A stretch of DNA of 64,000 nucleotides from Alphaproteobacteria bacterium (GCA_021775965.1 JAJFGV010000105.1:49215-113214); one strand, 5' to 3'. Positions 37,603 through 46,017 are shown, numbered from the stretch's first letter. The notes: generated by a model from the letters alone, not told the origin. Numbers and translations: made by a program.

Positions 37603-37629
37603 GACATAATAGTGATTTTAGGGTATAGT
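37601..37629 (+). promoter_or_regulatory. Near-consensus sigma70 promoter of the 57-residue protein gene
   Basis: TTGACA (37601-37606), exactly 17 bp, then TATAGT (37624-37629). Transcription would begin near 37636, giving a leader of about 70 nt. Confidence 0.75.
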
Positions 37630-37706
37630 CTTTTCGAAATCACTAACACGAACCAAAACCCAGGCCGCCAGATTAAGGTGGGTCGCAGAAAACAAGGAAA
37701 AAAGAT

Positions 37707-37880
37707 ATGACATGGGACGATAAAGAAAAAGCTAGAAACGAACATGCCATCCCCCCCAAAACAAAAGGACTTGCCAGCCTAGTAGGAGAGCTACCAAAAA
37801 AGTGGGGCGAATCTGCGATTGTGAACCCAGGAACAAACCACCATACAATTATTGAAACACTGAATTACAGACATTCCTAG
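37707..37880 (+). CDS. 57-residue hydrophilic protein, own promoter and terminator
   Basis: The ATG at 37707 follows AAGGA at 8 bases. The 57-residue product begins TWDDKEKARNEHAIPPKT and contains LASLVGELPKKWGESAI. It has no Cys, no membrane segment and no known domain. It is bounded by a near-consensus promoter (37601-37629) and an intrinsic terminator (37911-37939), so it forms a complete single-gene transcription unit. That makes a real, well-expressed gene likely despite its size. Confidence 0.65.
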   Translation: MTWDDKEKARNEHAIPPKTKGLASLVGELPKKWGESAIVNPGTNHHTIIETLNYRHS

Positions 37881-37910
37881 AGGCTAACAAAGTTTCTTTA
37901 ACTCATTCAC

Positions 37911-37939
37911 AAAACTCCGCTTCACTGGCGGAGTTTTTT
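37911..37939 (+). terminator. Intrinsic terminator after the 57-residue protein gene
   Basis: AACTCCGC and GCGGAGTT pair around a TTCACTG loop, followed by TTTTT. Confidence 0.8.
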
Positions 37940-37980
37940 ACTTTAAGCCTCCCTCCTAATCCCTAAAACCAAGGTGAGCT

Positions 37981-38775
37981 TTGCCTTCCAACAAACTCAA
38001 AAATAAAGATTTTTTCTCTCTTGCGTCATGGCTCAATCTGCTCCACTTTGAGCCCCCCGAATACACGCAGGAGCCGCCATTGCCCGCCCTACTCGATAAC
38101 AAATACATCCAGATCAAACGCAGCACCCGCGCCCGGCGGCTGGCTCTGCGCGTTGATTTCAAGGACCGGGTGATTTATCTGGTGGTGCCCAAACGCACCG
38201 GGCTGAAGAAAGCCTACGCCTTCGCCCATGCCAATAGCGACTGGATCGATGAGCAACTTGAAAACATGCCTGATGCCATTCCCTACGAAGATGGTGCGGT
38301 TTTGCCTCTATTTGGCCAGGATACACAGCTCGATATCACTTATGATCCTGATTTAAAAAGAACGACTATCGCTTTGATAAACAATCAACTAGTGGTTAGA
38401 ACCAACAAAGAAGACCCGTCCGGGCGGATCGAGCGTTTCCTACGCCAGATGGCAAAAGATAAGTTCGCTGAACTCTCGGATGAAAAAGCGGCCATAATCG
38501 GTAAGAAAGTCGCACATGTTACTGTTCGCGATACCAAAACCCGCTGGGGCAGTTGCGATGAAACCGGTCGGCTGTCTTATTGCTGGAGGCTGATTTTTGC
38601 CCCCTATGACGCGATGGATTACATCGTCGCCCACGAAGTCGCCCATCTGGAACACCTAGACCACAGCACGGCATTCTGGAATGTCTGCCGCGATTTATCG
38701 GAGAATTACATGGACGGCTATCACTGGATCCACAATAGCGGCAATGAGCTTATGCGGTATGGCAAAGCAGCTTAA
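37981..38775 (+). CDS. YgjP/SprT-like zinc metallopeptidase
   Basis: The YgjP-like (DUF45) domain is shown by RWGSCDETGRLSYCWRLIFA and the zinc motif HEVAH at 218-222, with a third His at 228 (LDHSTAFW). The start is TTG with AAGG 6 bases upstream; the N-terminal 35 residues are poorly conserved and the true start could be later. The 264-residue length fits the family. The substrate is unknown. It follows the terminator of the small gene, so it has a separate promoter or reads through. Confidence 0.85.
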   Translation: MPSNKLKNKDFFSLASWLNLLHFEPPEYTQEPPLPALLDNKYIQIKRSTRARRLALRVDFKDRVIYLVVPKRTGLKKAYAFAHANSDWIDEQLENMPDAIPYEDGAVLPLFGQDTQLDITYDPDLKRTTIALINNQLVVRTNKEDPSGRIERFLRQMAKDKFAELSDEKAAIIGKKVAHVTVRDTKTRWGSCDETGRLSYCWRLIFAPYDAMDYIVAHEVAHLEHLDHSTAFWNVCRDLSENYMDGYHWIHNSGNELMRYGKAA

Positions 38776-38837
38776 TTTTCTTGAAATAGAAATCATATGT
38801 AATTAGGATCAGTGCGAACTTGAATAGGAATATGCTT

Positions 38838-39152
38838 ATGAGCCTAAAGTTACCTAAAAACATTGAATTATCTTCCCAGACAGCAAAAAGATATCGCGAT
38901 TGGGCGATAACATGGAGTCAAGGTGGCTTAATTACTCTAGGTGGCGCTTTCGCAGCTGCTGCATATGGACAAACCAAAACCGCAATTGGATTAGCATTGC
39001 TTGGCTTATATGCCATACACAAAACAGGCGAATACTATGGCGCAAAAAAAATAGTAGAAACCTCCACGTTCGGCAAAGGGCATCTTCAAGAAACTTTAGA
39101 AGGCGTAAGGAAATACCATGCAAAAGAACGTCAATTAGGACACCGTCTCTAA
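38838..39152 (+). CDS. Small membrane-associated hypothetical protein
   Basis: The start at 38838 (MSLKLPKNIELS) has AGGAA 7 bases upstream. The 104-residue product has a central hydrophobic region (GLITLGGAFAAAAYG and AIGLALLGLYAIHKTGEYYG) that could form one or two membrane helices, and a charged C-terminus. No family recognised. Its stop codon lies at the edge of a duplicated ruvX 3' fragment. Confidence 0.6.
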   Translation: MSLKLPKNIELSSQTAKRYRDWAITWSQGGLITLGGAFAAAAYGQTKTAIGLALLGLYAIHKTGEYYGAKKIVETSTFGKGHLQETLEGVRKYHAKERQLGHRL

Positions 39153-39180
39153 ATAAAATCCAGCGCCCCCTGCAAAATAT
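39152..39180. repeat. Duplicated 3'-end fragment of ruvX (copy 1)
   Basis: This 29-bp stretch matches 39331-39359, the 3' end of ruvX, at 27 of 29 positions. Read on the minus strand it still encodes the last residues ILQGALDFI and then a stop. The two copies flank a block of dispersed repeats. Confidence 0.8.
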
Positions 39181-39189
39181 ATCAAAACC

Positions 39190-39260
39190 GTCATTGCACG
39201 GCTTGTCCGTGCAATCTACAGGCCATCCATGGATTACACGCACGAAGGGCGTGTAATGAC
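39190..39260. repeat. Palindromic GTCAT...ATGAC repeat downstream of ruvX
   Basis: This 71-bp element begins GTCATTGCACGG and ends GTGTAATGAC, with internal pairs GCACGG/CCGTGC and TTACACG/CGTGTAA. Its ends match the elements at 9827, 16342 and 39493. Confidence 0.8.
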
Positions 39261-39317
39261 GTCAGAGAACTCTCTGTGAACGCTGTGTTTCCTCTGTGCC
39301 CTCTGTGGTTTAAAAGA
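39261..39317. repeat. CTCTGTG-rich repeat ending TCTGTGGTTTAAAAGA
   Basis: Several tandem-like CTCTGTG/GCTGTG units are followed by TCTGTGGTTTAAAAGA. The same terminus, TCTGTGGTTAAAAGA, closes the separate palindrome at 56642-56719, so the two elements are probably related. Confidence 0.55.
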
Positions 39318-39318
39318 T

Positions 39319-39879
39319 TTAGGACCCCTGAATAAAATCCAGTGCACCCTGCAAAATATGCTGCGCTGCCAGCTTGTCGACCACCTGTTTTCTTTTTGTT
39401 CTGGACATATCCACAGATTCAACCAGAAAGCCTTCCACAGTTTCTGTGGATAACCGCTCATCCCACAGGGCTATCCAGGGGTCCGAAAAAGTGTCATCCC
39501 GGACTTGATCCGGGATCGAGTCGCTTAATGCCCGCGATCCCTGCTTTTGCAGGGATGACAAAGGAGACGGGGAAGACAGGGATTTATGCATCTCAGCTGC
39601 AAAATCCCGCACCGACTGGCAGCGCTTGCCTTCACTCCCATCCATATTCACCGGATAGCCCAGCACAAAGCCGCCAATCTCGTAATCGGCAATCACCTGA
39701 CGCAACTCCTCTATATCCTTGGTGAATTTGGTCCGCTTAATGGTCTTCAGCGGTGTCGCAATCGAATGGCCCGGATCCGACACGGCCAGCCCTATGGTCT
39801 TGGTACCCGGATCCATCCCCAGCAGACGTACGTCTTTGGGCACGCTATCAATAATATCTTTTAGCAATCCAATCGGCAT
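39319..39879 (-). CDS. ruvX: Holliday junction resolvase-like RuvX/YqgF with an in-frame repeat insertion
   Basis: RuvX/YqgF is an RNase H-fold nuclease linked to 16S rRNA 5' processing and recombination. LGMDPGTKTIGLAVSD carries Asp23, GYPVNMDGSEG follows, and WDERLST (Asp140) with VVDKLAAQHIL (Asp168) completes the active site. At 186 residues it is about 30-40 longer than usual, and the extra part (residues about 107-129) is encoded by a 67-bp palindromic repeat. The frame is kept and all catalytic residues remain. It is divergent from gatC. Confidence 0.92.
   Translation of the reverse strand: MPIGLLKDIIDSVPKDVRLLGMDPGTKTIGLAVSDPGHSIATPLKTIKRTKFTKDIEELRQVIADYEIGGFVLGYPVNMDGSEGKRCQSVRDFAAEMHKSLSSPSPLSSLQKQGSRALSDSIPDQVRDDTFSDPWIALWDERLSTETVEGFLVESVDMSRTKRKQVVDKLAAQHILQGALDFIQGS
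39331..39359. repeat. 3' end of ruvX, partner of the duplicated fragment (copy 2)
   Basis: Matches 39152-39180 at 27 of 29 positions. This copy is the functional ruvX end, in which the reading frame continues a few codons further (QGS) before the stop. Confidence 0.8.
39493..39559. repeat. Palindromic GTCAT...ATGAC repeat inside ruvX
   Basis: A 67-bp element with two perfect hairpins, ATCCCGGA/TCCGGGAT and ATCCCTGC/GCAGGGAT, bounded by GTCAT and ATGAC. It is translated in frame as part of RuvX. Confidence 0.88.
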
Positions 39880-39956
39880 TCTCTGTTGTTAACCTTCTTG
39901 CCAGCAATAGTTACGAGTGCTAGAAGATCTAGGCTTAAAACCAAGGAATTGCAACT

Positions 39957-40244
39957 ATGTCGATGGACAAGAAAACAGTACGCAAAGTCGCCGGTCTCGC
40001 CCGTATCAAGATGGATGATGCGGAGCTTGAGACCATGGCACCACAGCTTTCCAAGATTATTGACTGGATCGAACAACTCTCTGAGGTCAACACCGACAAT
40101 GTCAAGCCACTGGCCAATGTCGTGAGTATTGATCTACCTTTACGTGAAGACAAAATCACAGACGGCGATTGCGCCGATAAGGTACTGACCAATGCCCCGG
40201 AAGAAGTGCAGAACTTTTTCGTCGTCAGCAAGATTGTAGAATAA
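39957..40244 (+). CDS. gatC: Glutamyl-/aspartyl-tRNA amidotransferase subunit C
   Basis: GatC is the small clamp subunit of the GatCAB amidotransferase that makes Gln-tRNA and/or Asn-tRNA. The pattern TVRKVAGLARIKMDDAELET, then IIDWIEQLSEVNTDNVKPL, then LREDKITDGD is typical, and 95 residues is normal. AAGGA lies upstream; an ATG two codons later is an alternative start. It is 3 bp before gatA. Confidence 0.96.
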   Translation: MSMDKKTVRKVAGLARIKMDDAELETMAPQLSKIIDWIEQLSEVNTDNVKPLANVVSIDLPLREDKITDGDCADKVLTNAPEEVQNFFVVSKIVE

Positions 40245-40247
40245 GCC

Positions 40248-41729
40248 ATGACCAATTTAACCCATATGAGCATAGCCGATGCGCTAAAGGGCCTTGAGAG
40301 CAAGGACTTTACAGCCGTTGAATTGGCCCAGGCCCATATTGATGCGGTCGCAGCGGCAAAAGATTTAAATGCCTTTGTCACCGAAACGCCGGAAATTGCG
40401 TTGAAACAGGCTAAGGAGTCAGACAAACGCCGCTCTGCGGGCAAAGCCGGAGCGCTGGACGGCATTCCGCTGGCGATCAAAGATTTATTCTGCACCAAAG
40501 GCGTACAAACCACCGCCAGCTCTCATATCCTCGAAGGCTTCATCCCCCAATATGAATCCACCGTCACTGCCAATCTGTTTGCTGACGGCGCGGTGATGCT
40601 CGGCAAAACCAATCTCGATGAATTCGCGATGGGATCAAGCAATACCACCAGCTATTTCGGCAATGTGGTCAATCCATGGAAGGGCGCGGACGGCAAAGAC
40701 CTGGTGCCCGGCGGCTCTTCCGGCGGCTCGGCGGCCATTGTGGCCGCACGCGGCGCGATGGGCGCCACAGGAACAGACACCGGCGGCTCGATCCGTCAGC
40801 CCGCCAGCTTCTGCGGCATTATCGGCATGAAACCCACCTATGGAAGATGTTCACGCTGGGGCGTTGTTGCTTTTGCGTCTTCGCTCGACCACCCCGGGCC
40901 TTTTGCCCGCAGCGTTGAAGATTGTGCGTTGCTGCTGAATTCCATGGCCGGGCATGATCCGAAAGACAGCACCTCGGCGCAACGCGACGTGCCCGACTTT
41001 GCCGCTGCTCTTACCGGCGATATCAAAGGCCTCAAAATCGGTATCCCGAAAGAATACCACGCCGATGGCATGTCCGATGAAATCGAAAAGCTCTGGCAAC
41101 AAGGCATGGACTGGCTGAAAGAATCCGGCGCAGAAGCCGTGGAGATTAGCCTGCCCCACACGAAATACTCCCTGCCCGCGTACTACATTATCGCGCCAGC
41201 CGAGGCGTCTTCCAACCTCGCCCGCTATGACGGTGTTCGCTACGGCCTGCGCGAGGACGGTGAAGACTTACGCGAGATGTACGAAAACACCCGTGCGGCT
41301 GGGTTCGGCGATGAAGTCAAACGACGGATCATGATCGGCACTTATGCCCTCTCGGCTGGCTATTACGATGCGTATTATATCAAGGCGCAGAAAGTCCGCC
41401 GCCTTATTCTGGAAGACTTCGACAAAGCCTTTGAACAGTGTGACGCCATCTTAACACCAACAACACCGTCCGCTGCCTTCCCCATCGGTGAAAATGAAGA
41501 TGATCCGATCAAGATGTATCTCAATGATATTTTCACAGTGACGGCCAATCTGGCTGGCATTCCTGCTTTGTCCGTTCCCGCCGGTCTGGATGCCAATGGT
41601 TTGCCGCTGGGATTACAGATCATCACCAAAGCCTGGGATGAGGAAACCGCCTTTAAAGTTGGCGGCGTTATCGAGGAAAAGGCCGGTTTTACAGCCCTTC
41701 CCCAGACCCTCGCCCAAAAAGCGGCGTAA
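40248..41729 (+). CDS. gatA: Glutamyl-/aspartyl-tRNA amidotransferase subunit A
   Basis: GatA is the glutaminase subunit of GatCAB, an amidase-signature enzyme. The Ser-cisSer-Lys triad is visible: Lys78 (PLAIKDLFC), the cis-Ser in GGSSGGSAA (about 157) and nucleophile Ser181 ([12 protein letters not shown]). The length of 493 is normal. It sits in gatC-gatA, with gatB separated by one gene for a secreted protein. Confidence 0.98.
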   Translation: MTNLTHMSIADALKGLESKDFTAVELAQAHIDAVAAAKDLNAFVTETPEIALKQAKESDKRRSAGKAGALDGIPLAIKDLFCTKGVQTTASSHILEGFIPQYESTVTANLFADGAVMLGKTNLDEFAMGSSNTTSYFGNVVNPWKGADGKDLVPGGSSGGSAAIVAARGAMGATGTDTGGSIRQPASFCGIIGMKPTYGRCSRWGVVAFASSLDHPGPFARSVEDCALLLNSMAGHDPKDSTSAQRDVPDFAAALTGDIKGLKIGIPKEYHADGMSDEIEKLWQQGMDWLKESGAEAVEISLPHTKYSLPAYYIIAPAEASSNLARYDGVRYGLREDGEDLREMYENTRAAGFGDEVKRRIMIGTYALSAGYYDAYYIKAQKVRRLILEDFDKAFEQCDAILTPTTPSAAFPIGENEDDPIKMYLNDIFTVTANLAGIPALSVPAGLDANGLPLGLQIITKAWDEETAFKVGGVIEEKAGFTALPQTLAQKAA

Positions 41730-41757
41730 ATATTTTTAACCTGTTATACTGATAGCT

Positions 41758-42471
41758 ATGAGAATTTTTGCTGTCATTTTACTGATCTTTTGCCTGATGC
41801 CTTCTATGCATGCGCAGGCCGATGTTTTTGTAAAACCGAACAAAAGCACCAAGAAACAGCAAACACCTATCATTGATCTCAATCCAACCAAACGTGAAGT
41901 GGTGCCCAGAAATAGCAAGCCCCAACCAGAGCCGAAACAAATAGAAGAACCTCAGGCCAAAACCAAAGAACAAACTGCCGTCAGTTCAGACATGGCCAAG
42001 CAATACTATAACAATTGTATTACCCAGGAAAACTCTATCCTGACCGAAGAGTCACAGGAAATGCTCTGCGCCTGCACCTCCGTCAAGATGACAGAAGAGA
42101 TGAGCGTCGAGGAAATTAAAACGATGTTCCAAAACACCAAAGAAGGACAGCATATGCGCAATGTTATGCTGATCCGTGTTTATACGCCCTGTATGAAATT
42201 CCCAGCCCGCGATCTGATTTACAAAAGTTGCAGCGAAGACCGTGCCGTCAGTCAAAACCTGAAAAAACCACGCAAGGTTTGTAACTGTATGGCCGACCGT
42301 ATGGCCGAATACACAGTGGAAAAGGCCCCTGATGTCATTACACAGGCTGTGCGGCAGGACGCGAGCAACCTGGATCCGCTGGCTCTTTTATTCGATGACG
42401 TTCATTTCAATGCCAAGTCCAAAACCGTTATGACACAATGCTTGTACAAGCATGAATATGGCTGGAAATAA
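41758..42471 (+). CDS. Secreted cysteine-rich protein between gatA and gatB
   Basis: A signal peptide (RIFAVILLIFCLMPSMHAQA) indicates export. After a polar Lys/Pro/Gln-rich linker (about 25-80), two related halves each carry a Cys followed by a CxC: NNCITQEN with LCACTSV, and KSCSEDR with VCNCMAD. A further Cys occurs in TPCMKFP and another near the C-terminus (TQCLYKH). The pattern suggests disulfide-bonded helical repeats in the periplasm. Function unknown. It interrupts gatA and gatB but is on the same strand and may be in the operon. Confidence 0.8.
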   Translation: MRIFAVILLIFCLMPSMHAQADVFVKPNKSTKKQQTPIIDLNPTKREVVPRNSKPQPEPKQIEEPQAKTKEQTAVSSDMAKQYYNNCITQENSILTEESQEMLCACTSVKMTEEMSVEEIKTMFQNTKEGQHMRNVMLIRVYTPCMKFPARDLIYKSCSEDRAVSQNLKKPRKVCNCMADRMAEYTVEKAPDVITQAVRQDASNLDPLALLFDDVHFNAKSKTVMTQCLYKHEYGWK

Positions 42472-42534
42472 GATTTCTGGACACTGCCGCCCCACCCCGC
42501 TATTTTAGCCTTCTTTAAGAGGCAAAAACAAAAT

Positions 42535-43986
42535 ATGGCACAGCTAACCAAAGGTAAAACGGGCGAATGGGAAACGGTGATCGGCATGGAGGTCCATGCG
42601 CAGGTCATTGCTGAATCCAAGCTGTTTTCTGGCGCCTCAACCAAATTCGGCGCCGATCCGAACTCACAGGTCTCATTGGTCGATGCCGCCATGCCCGGCA
42701 TGTTGCCGGTCCTCAATGAACACGTTGTCGAACAAGCCATCAAAACCGGGCTTGGGATCAACTCAAAAGTTAACCGCACCTCCGTCTTTGCCCGTAAAAA
42801 TTATTTCTACCCGGATCTGCCACAAGGCTATCAAATTTCGCAATTCGACAAACCCATCGTTGGTGAGGGCAAGATCGAGATCGACCTCAAAGACGGTACC
42901 GTCAAGGAAATCGGCATCACACGCATGCATTTGGAACAGGATGCCGGCAAATCTTTGCATGATCAGCACCCGACCAAGTCTTATGTCGATTTGAACCGTA
43001 GCGGCTGCGCGTTGATGGAAATTGTGTCCGAACCCGACATCAGAGGCCCCGAAGAAGCCGCCGCCTATATCTCCAAACTACGCATGATCCTGCGTTATCT
43101 CGGAACTTGCGATGGCAATATGGATGAAGGATCAATGCGCGCCGATGTGAATATCTCTGTGCGTAAGCCTGGGGGTGAGTTGGGGACAAGAGCGGAAATT
43201 AAAAACGTGAACTCTGTCAAAGCCGTTCAACAATCCATTGATTTTGAAGTCGCGCGCCAGATCGAAATCCTTGAAGACGGCGGCGAGATCAAGCAGGAAA
43301 CCCGCCTTTGGGATCCGGATAAAAACGAAACCCGCTCGATGCGCTCGAAAGAAGAAGCCCATGATTACCGGTATTTCCCCGATCCCGATTTGCTCCCACT
43401 GGAGCTGTCGCAGGAACAAATCGACGCCATCAAAAAGACTCTACCCGAGCTGCCCGATGAAAAGAAGCACCGCTTCATCGGTGAATTCGGCCTGTCCGCC
43501 TACGATGCCAGCGTATTGATCGCAGAACGTTCCCGCGCTGATTATTACGAAACCGTAGCCAAAGACCGCGACGCCAAGCTGGCAGCCAACTGGGTCATCA
43601 ATGAACTACTCGGCATTCTCAACAAAAACGATCAGGATATTCTGGATGCGCCCATCAAGGCCGAACAGCTCGGCGGATTGATTAGCCTTATTAGTGACAA
43701 CACAATCTCCGGCAAGATTGCCAAGGATGTATTCGCCGAGATGTACAAAACCGGCAACGACGCCGCGGCCATCGTCGAGGAAAAAGGCCTCAAGCAGGTT
43801 ACTGACACCGACGCAATTGAAGCCGTTATCGATGAAGTCATCGCTGAAAACCCGGATAATGTCGCAGCCTATCAAGGTGGCAAAGACAAGCTTTTCGGTT
43901 TCTTTGTCGGCCAGGTCATGAAAAAATCACAGGGCAAGGCCAACCCGGCTGCTGTGAATGAACTTTTGAAAAAGAAACTCAGCTAA
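42535..43986 (+). CDS. gatB: Aspartyl/glutamyl-tRNA amidotransferase subunit B
   Basis: GatB is the kinase/transamidase subunit of GatCAB. The N-terminus [13 protein letters not shown], the metal-site segment [15 protein letters not shown], the [13 protein letters not shown] stretch, and the C-terminal YqeY-like tail (about 330-483) are typical. The length of 483 is normal. Three small genes follow closely. Confidence 0.98.
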   Translation: MAQLTKGKTGEWETVIGMEVHAQVIAESKLFSGASTKFGADPNSQVSLVDAAMPGMLPVLNEHVVEQAIKTGLGINSKVNRTSVFARKNYFYPDLPQGYQISQFDKPIVGEGKIEIDLKDGTVKEIGITRMHLEQDAGKSLHDQHPTKSYVDLNRSGCALMEIVSEPDIRGPEEAAAYISKLRMILRYLGTCDGNMDEGSMRADVNISVRKPGGELGTRAEIKNVNSVKAVQQSIDFEVARQIEILEDGGEIKQETRLWDPDKNETRSMRSKEEAHDYRYFPDPDLLPLELSQEQIDAIKKTLPELPDEKKHRFIGEFGLSAYDASVLIAERSRADYYETVAKDRDAKLAANWVINELLGILNKNDQDILDAPIKAEQLGGLISLISDNTISGKIAKDVFAEMYKTGNDAAAIVEEKGLKQVTDTDAIEAVIDEVIAENPDNVAAYQGGKDKLFGFFVGQVMKKSQGKANPAAVNELLKKKLS

Positions 43987-43996
43987 ATTTTTAACA

Positions 43997-44281
43997 ATGA
44001 AAGCAAACTTTACTGCATTTTTTCTTTTTTTACTCGGTCTTGGGCTATGCCTTGATCCTAGATTTTCTCAATATGTGGTGCTTGGTGTTATAGGAGTGAT
44101 TTTATCTTTGGGAAGCAGTATTTATTTTTATTTTTTCATAGGGGGAAGGGGGATTGACTTCAAAGATAATACTCTAACTAAGGGAATAGAAAGAGGAAAC
44201 CAATTGTTTGAGAATAGATACACCCTTTTCTTCTGTTTCTTTGTTGCTTTTGCACTAATTTTATATATAGGGCTCTCATGA
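43997..44281 (+). CDS. Small three-span membrane protein
   Basis: This 94-residue protein has about three hydrophobic helices (FFLFLLGLGLCLDP, YVVLGVIGVILSLGSSIYFY and FFCFFVAFALILYIGL) and a short polar loop. It starts 10 bp after gatB and overlaps the next gene by ATGA. AT-rich compared with gatB. No family assigned. Confidence 0.7.
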   Translation: MKANFTAFFLFLLGLGLCLDPRFSQYVVLGVIGVILSLGSSIYFYFFIGGRGIDFKDNTLTKGIERGNQLFENRYTLFFCFFVAFALILYIGLS

Positions 44282-44505
44282 CCAAAAAATACGAATATAA
44301 AGTCGCCATTTACCGGGAAAGCATGCTGGGATCCCTGTTTCTCGGCGGCTCCAAAGTCGACCCAATGAAGTTTTCCGAGTTCCTAAACGCCAATGGCGCC
44401 GAAGGCTGGGAAGTTAAAACCATGGAACGGGAATCACGCCGCATGCTTTTATTTTTTGAACGCGAAGCGTTTCTTGTTTTGATGCAAAAGGAGATCCCCT
44501 CATGA
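44278..44505 (+). CDS. DUF4177-like small protein
   Basis: The 75-residue product has the pattern of DUF4177-type proteins: KYEYKVAIYRES, then FLNANGAEGWEVKTMER, then a short hydrophobic strand. Function unknown. It overlaps both neighbours by 4 bases, so the three small genes are translationally coupled. Confidence 0.75.
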   Translation: MTKKYEYKVAIYRESMLGSLFLGGSKVDPMKFSEFLNANGAEGWEVKTMERESRRMLLFFEREAFLVLMQKEIPS

Positions 44506-44735
44506 GCATGATTGATAAACTCCACAAACCTTTTTTCTTTACGCTTGTCGGACTGGTCTGTGTCGGTGCCGGCATCATCATTGCCAAAATATGGGGCTTC
44601 GAATTGCCCGATGATCTGTTCCTTAAAATCATCGGCACCCTGATCGTTCTGATCCTTCTCTTCGGTTTCCTATTGGTGGTGAACTCCGATTTCGGCCAAC
44701 ATAAGAAGCTGAAGGACGAGAATTACCTCGATTAA
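44502..44735 (+). CDS. Small two-span membrane protein
   Basis: This 77-residue protein contains two hydrophobic helices (FFFTLVGLVCVGAGIIIA and IIGTLIVLILLFGFLLVV) with a polar C-terminus. It is the last of the three coupled small genes after gatB. No family recognised. Confidence 0.7.
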   Translation: MSMIDKLHKPFFFTLVGLVCVGAGIIIAKIWGFELPDDLFLKIIGTLIVLILLFGFLLVVNSDFGQHKKLKDENYLD

Positions 44736-44767
44736 CGCCCTGCTTTCACAGTAAAAACCCGGCTTCC

Positions 44768-44797
44768 TTGACTATTTTCTCTATTCTATAGTATATT
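44768..44797 (+). promoter_or_regulatory. Putative promoter of the MraZ-like gene
   Basis: TTGACT (44768-44773), 18 bp, then TATATT (44792-44797), about 30 bp before the start codon. Confidence 0.5.
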
Positions 44798-44830
44798 TTT
44801 TTCATAATTTAAAATTATGGGGTTGTACTC

Positions 44831-45271
44831 ATGGGCAAGCATATAATCTATTTTTCTGGCTCAAGGGCTGAAACAGTTAAAGAAAACTACACCGTCAAAA
44901 TTGGCGATAATATTGTAATACCTAAAAACTTGATACAAAGAGAGTTTCTTATAGCCGCCAGCTCCACAGAAGAATGTCTTATAGTGTTTCTTAACGGACG
45001 CTTGCCCTTTGCTGAAGAACTATCACAAAAACTCTCACCTTACTTTTTTGCACAAATCCTTATTGGAAAAAGCAATCTTGTGATTCCTTCTGATATCAGA
45101 AAAAACACGCCTTTCGAAGAAATAGGGCACAAAATACAGATTGTAGGACGTGATGATTATATAGAAATTTGGCCCGCAGAAAATTATACCAAAGAGACTT
45201 TAGGGCAAGAAAGAAAGCCCCTGCTAGAAAGAATTACGGGGATTACACTGGCCGAGCACCAGCCACTATAA
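44831..45271 (+). CDS. MraZ-like (SpoVT/AbrB-type) protein
   Basis: The 146-residue product has a layout like MraZ: two AbrB-type half-barrels, the first around YTVKIGDNIVIPKNLIQ and the second around FAQILIGKSNLVIPSDIRKN with IQIVGRDDYIEIWPAENY. The second closely parallels the MraZ C-terminal repeat; the first is divergent. MraZ normally sits at the start of the division and cell-wall cluster, which is not here, so this is an orphan copy or a relative with another target. Assignment is by pattern only. Confidence 0.6.
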   Translation: MGKHIIYFSGSRAETVKENYTVKIGDNIVIPKNLIQREFLIAASSTEECLIVFLNGRLPFAEELSQKLSPYFFAQILIGKSNLVIPSDIRKNTPFEEIGHKIQIVGRDDYIEIWPAENYTKETLGQERKPLLERITGITLAEHQPL

Positions 45272-45349
45272 ACATTGCCTATACAACAAGTATGGGGATA
45301 CTATAAACTACAGGCTGCAACGTCTTTTCTAGCCAATCTGGAGAATCCC

Positions 45350-45958
45350 ATGACCCTACCCAAAGGCGAACACGGCCCCCTCAATGTCACACAGCAAGCC
45401 CGCCACCGCATACAGGCTGGCCTCGGCTGGGACCCGGCGGACAAGGCAAAGCTTGGACAAAAAGTTGAACAGGCCATGGGTGGCAAGAAAGTGCATCATG
45501 ATCTTGACCTCGCCTGCTTCACCTTTGACTCGCACAATACTCTTGTGAGCACTGTTTCACCGGAGCAAGCACAAAATATCGACGAGAGCGGTAAAATTTA
45601 CCACAGCGGCGATAATGTCGAAGGCCATGGCGAGGGTGATGACGAGCAGCTTTCCGTCGAGCTCAAGGATCTCGACCCCAATATTCACCACATTCTCTTT
45701 ACCGCCAAAATCCAGACCGGCCATGATTTTTACGATGTCGCCGACCCGGTCATGCGGCTGGTCGATGGCTTTGGCAACGATATGTTGCTGGAAACCACCA
45801 TCGACCACGAAGAAGGCCATGATAAAAATGTCTTTGTTTTCGCCCATATCTACCGTAGCGGCGAGAGCTGGCAGCTCCATCATGTCGCTGAATATCTAAG
45901 CTCAGAGGAAAATGCCGAGTGGCGAGAGGCCCTCAGCCAGTTTTTGACAATAAAATAG
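45350..45958 (+). CDS. TerD-family calcium-binding stress protein
   Basis: TerD-domain proteins bind calcium and are tied to tellurite, phage and stress responses. The domain shows DLDLACFTFDSHNTLVSTV, then IYHSGDNVEGHGEGDDEQLS, VELKDLDPNIHHILFTA and a C-terminal FVFAHIYRSGESWQLHHV. The start at 45350 (MTLPKGEHGP) has GGAG 7 bases upstream; the frame back to 45275 lacks a site. No other ter genes are nearby. Confidence 0.88.
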   Translation: MTLPKGEHGPLNVTQQARHRIQAGLGWDPADKAKLGQKVEQAMGGKKVHHDLDLACFTFDSHNTLVSTVSPEQAQNIDESGKIYHSGDNVEGHGEGDDEQLSVELKDLDPNIHHILFTAKIQTGHDFYDVADPVMRLVDGFGNDMLLETTIDHEEGHDKNVFVFAHIYRSGESWQLHHVAEYLSSEENAEWREALSQFLTIK

Positions 45959-45979
45959 CCCCCATAGACGCTTAAAGCA

Positions 45980-46008
45980 TTGATCTGGCATGCGGTTGCT
46001 GGTAATTC
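45980..46008 (+). promoter_or_regulatory. Putative promoter of tRNA-Ser
   Basis: TTGATC (45980-45985), 17 bp, then TAATTC (46003-46008), about 10 bases before the mature tRNA start. Confidence 0.5.
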
Positions 46009-46017
46009 TACGCCTAA

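Noticed and set aside
37545..37745. 66-codon minus-strand frame after phaZ
   Set aside because: It covers a terminator and a near-consensus promoter on the plus strand. The plus-strand 57-residue gene explains the region better.
39190..39317. Possible CRISPR array in the repeat block near ruvX
   Set aside because: The units are palindromes of different sequence and spacing, with no constant repeat-spacer pattern and no cas genes.
39408..39452. DnaA-box-like TATCCACA and TGTGGATAA inside ruvX
   Set aside because: They lie in conserved coding sequence of ruvX with no AT-rich tract beside them, so they are probably chance matches.
45350..45958. Tellurite resistance operon
   Set aside because: Only one TerD-domain gene is present, without terA, terB, terC, terE or terZ neighbours.
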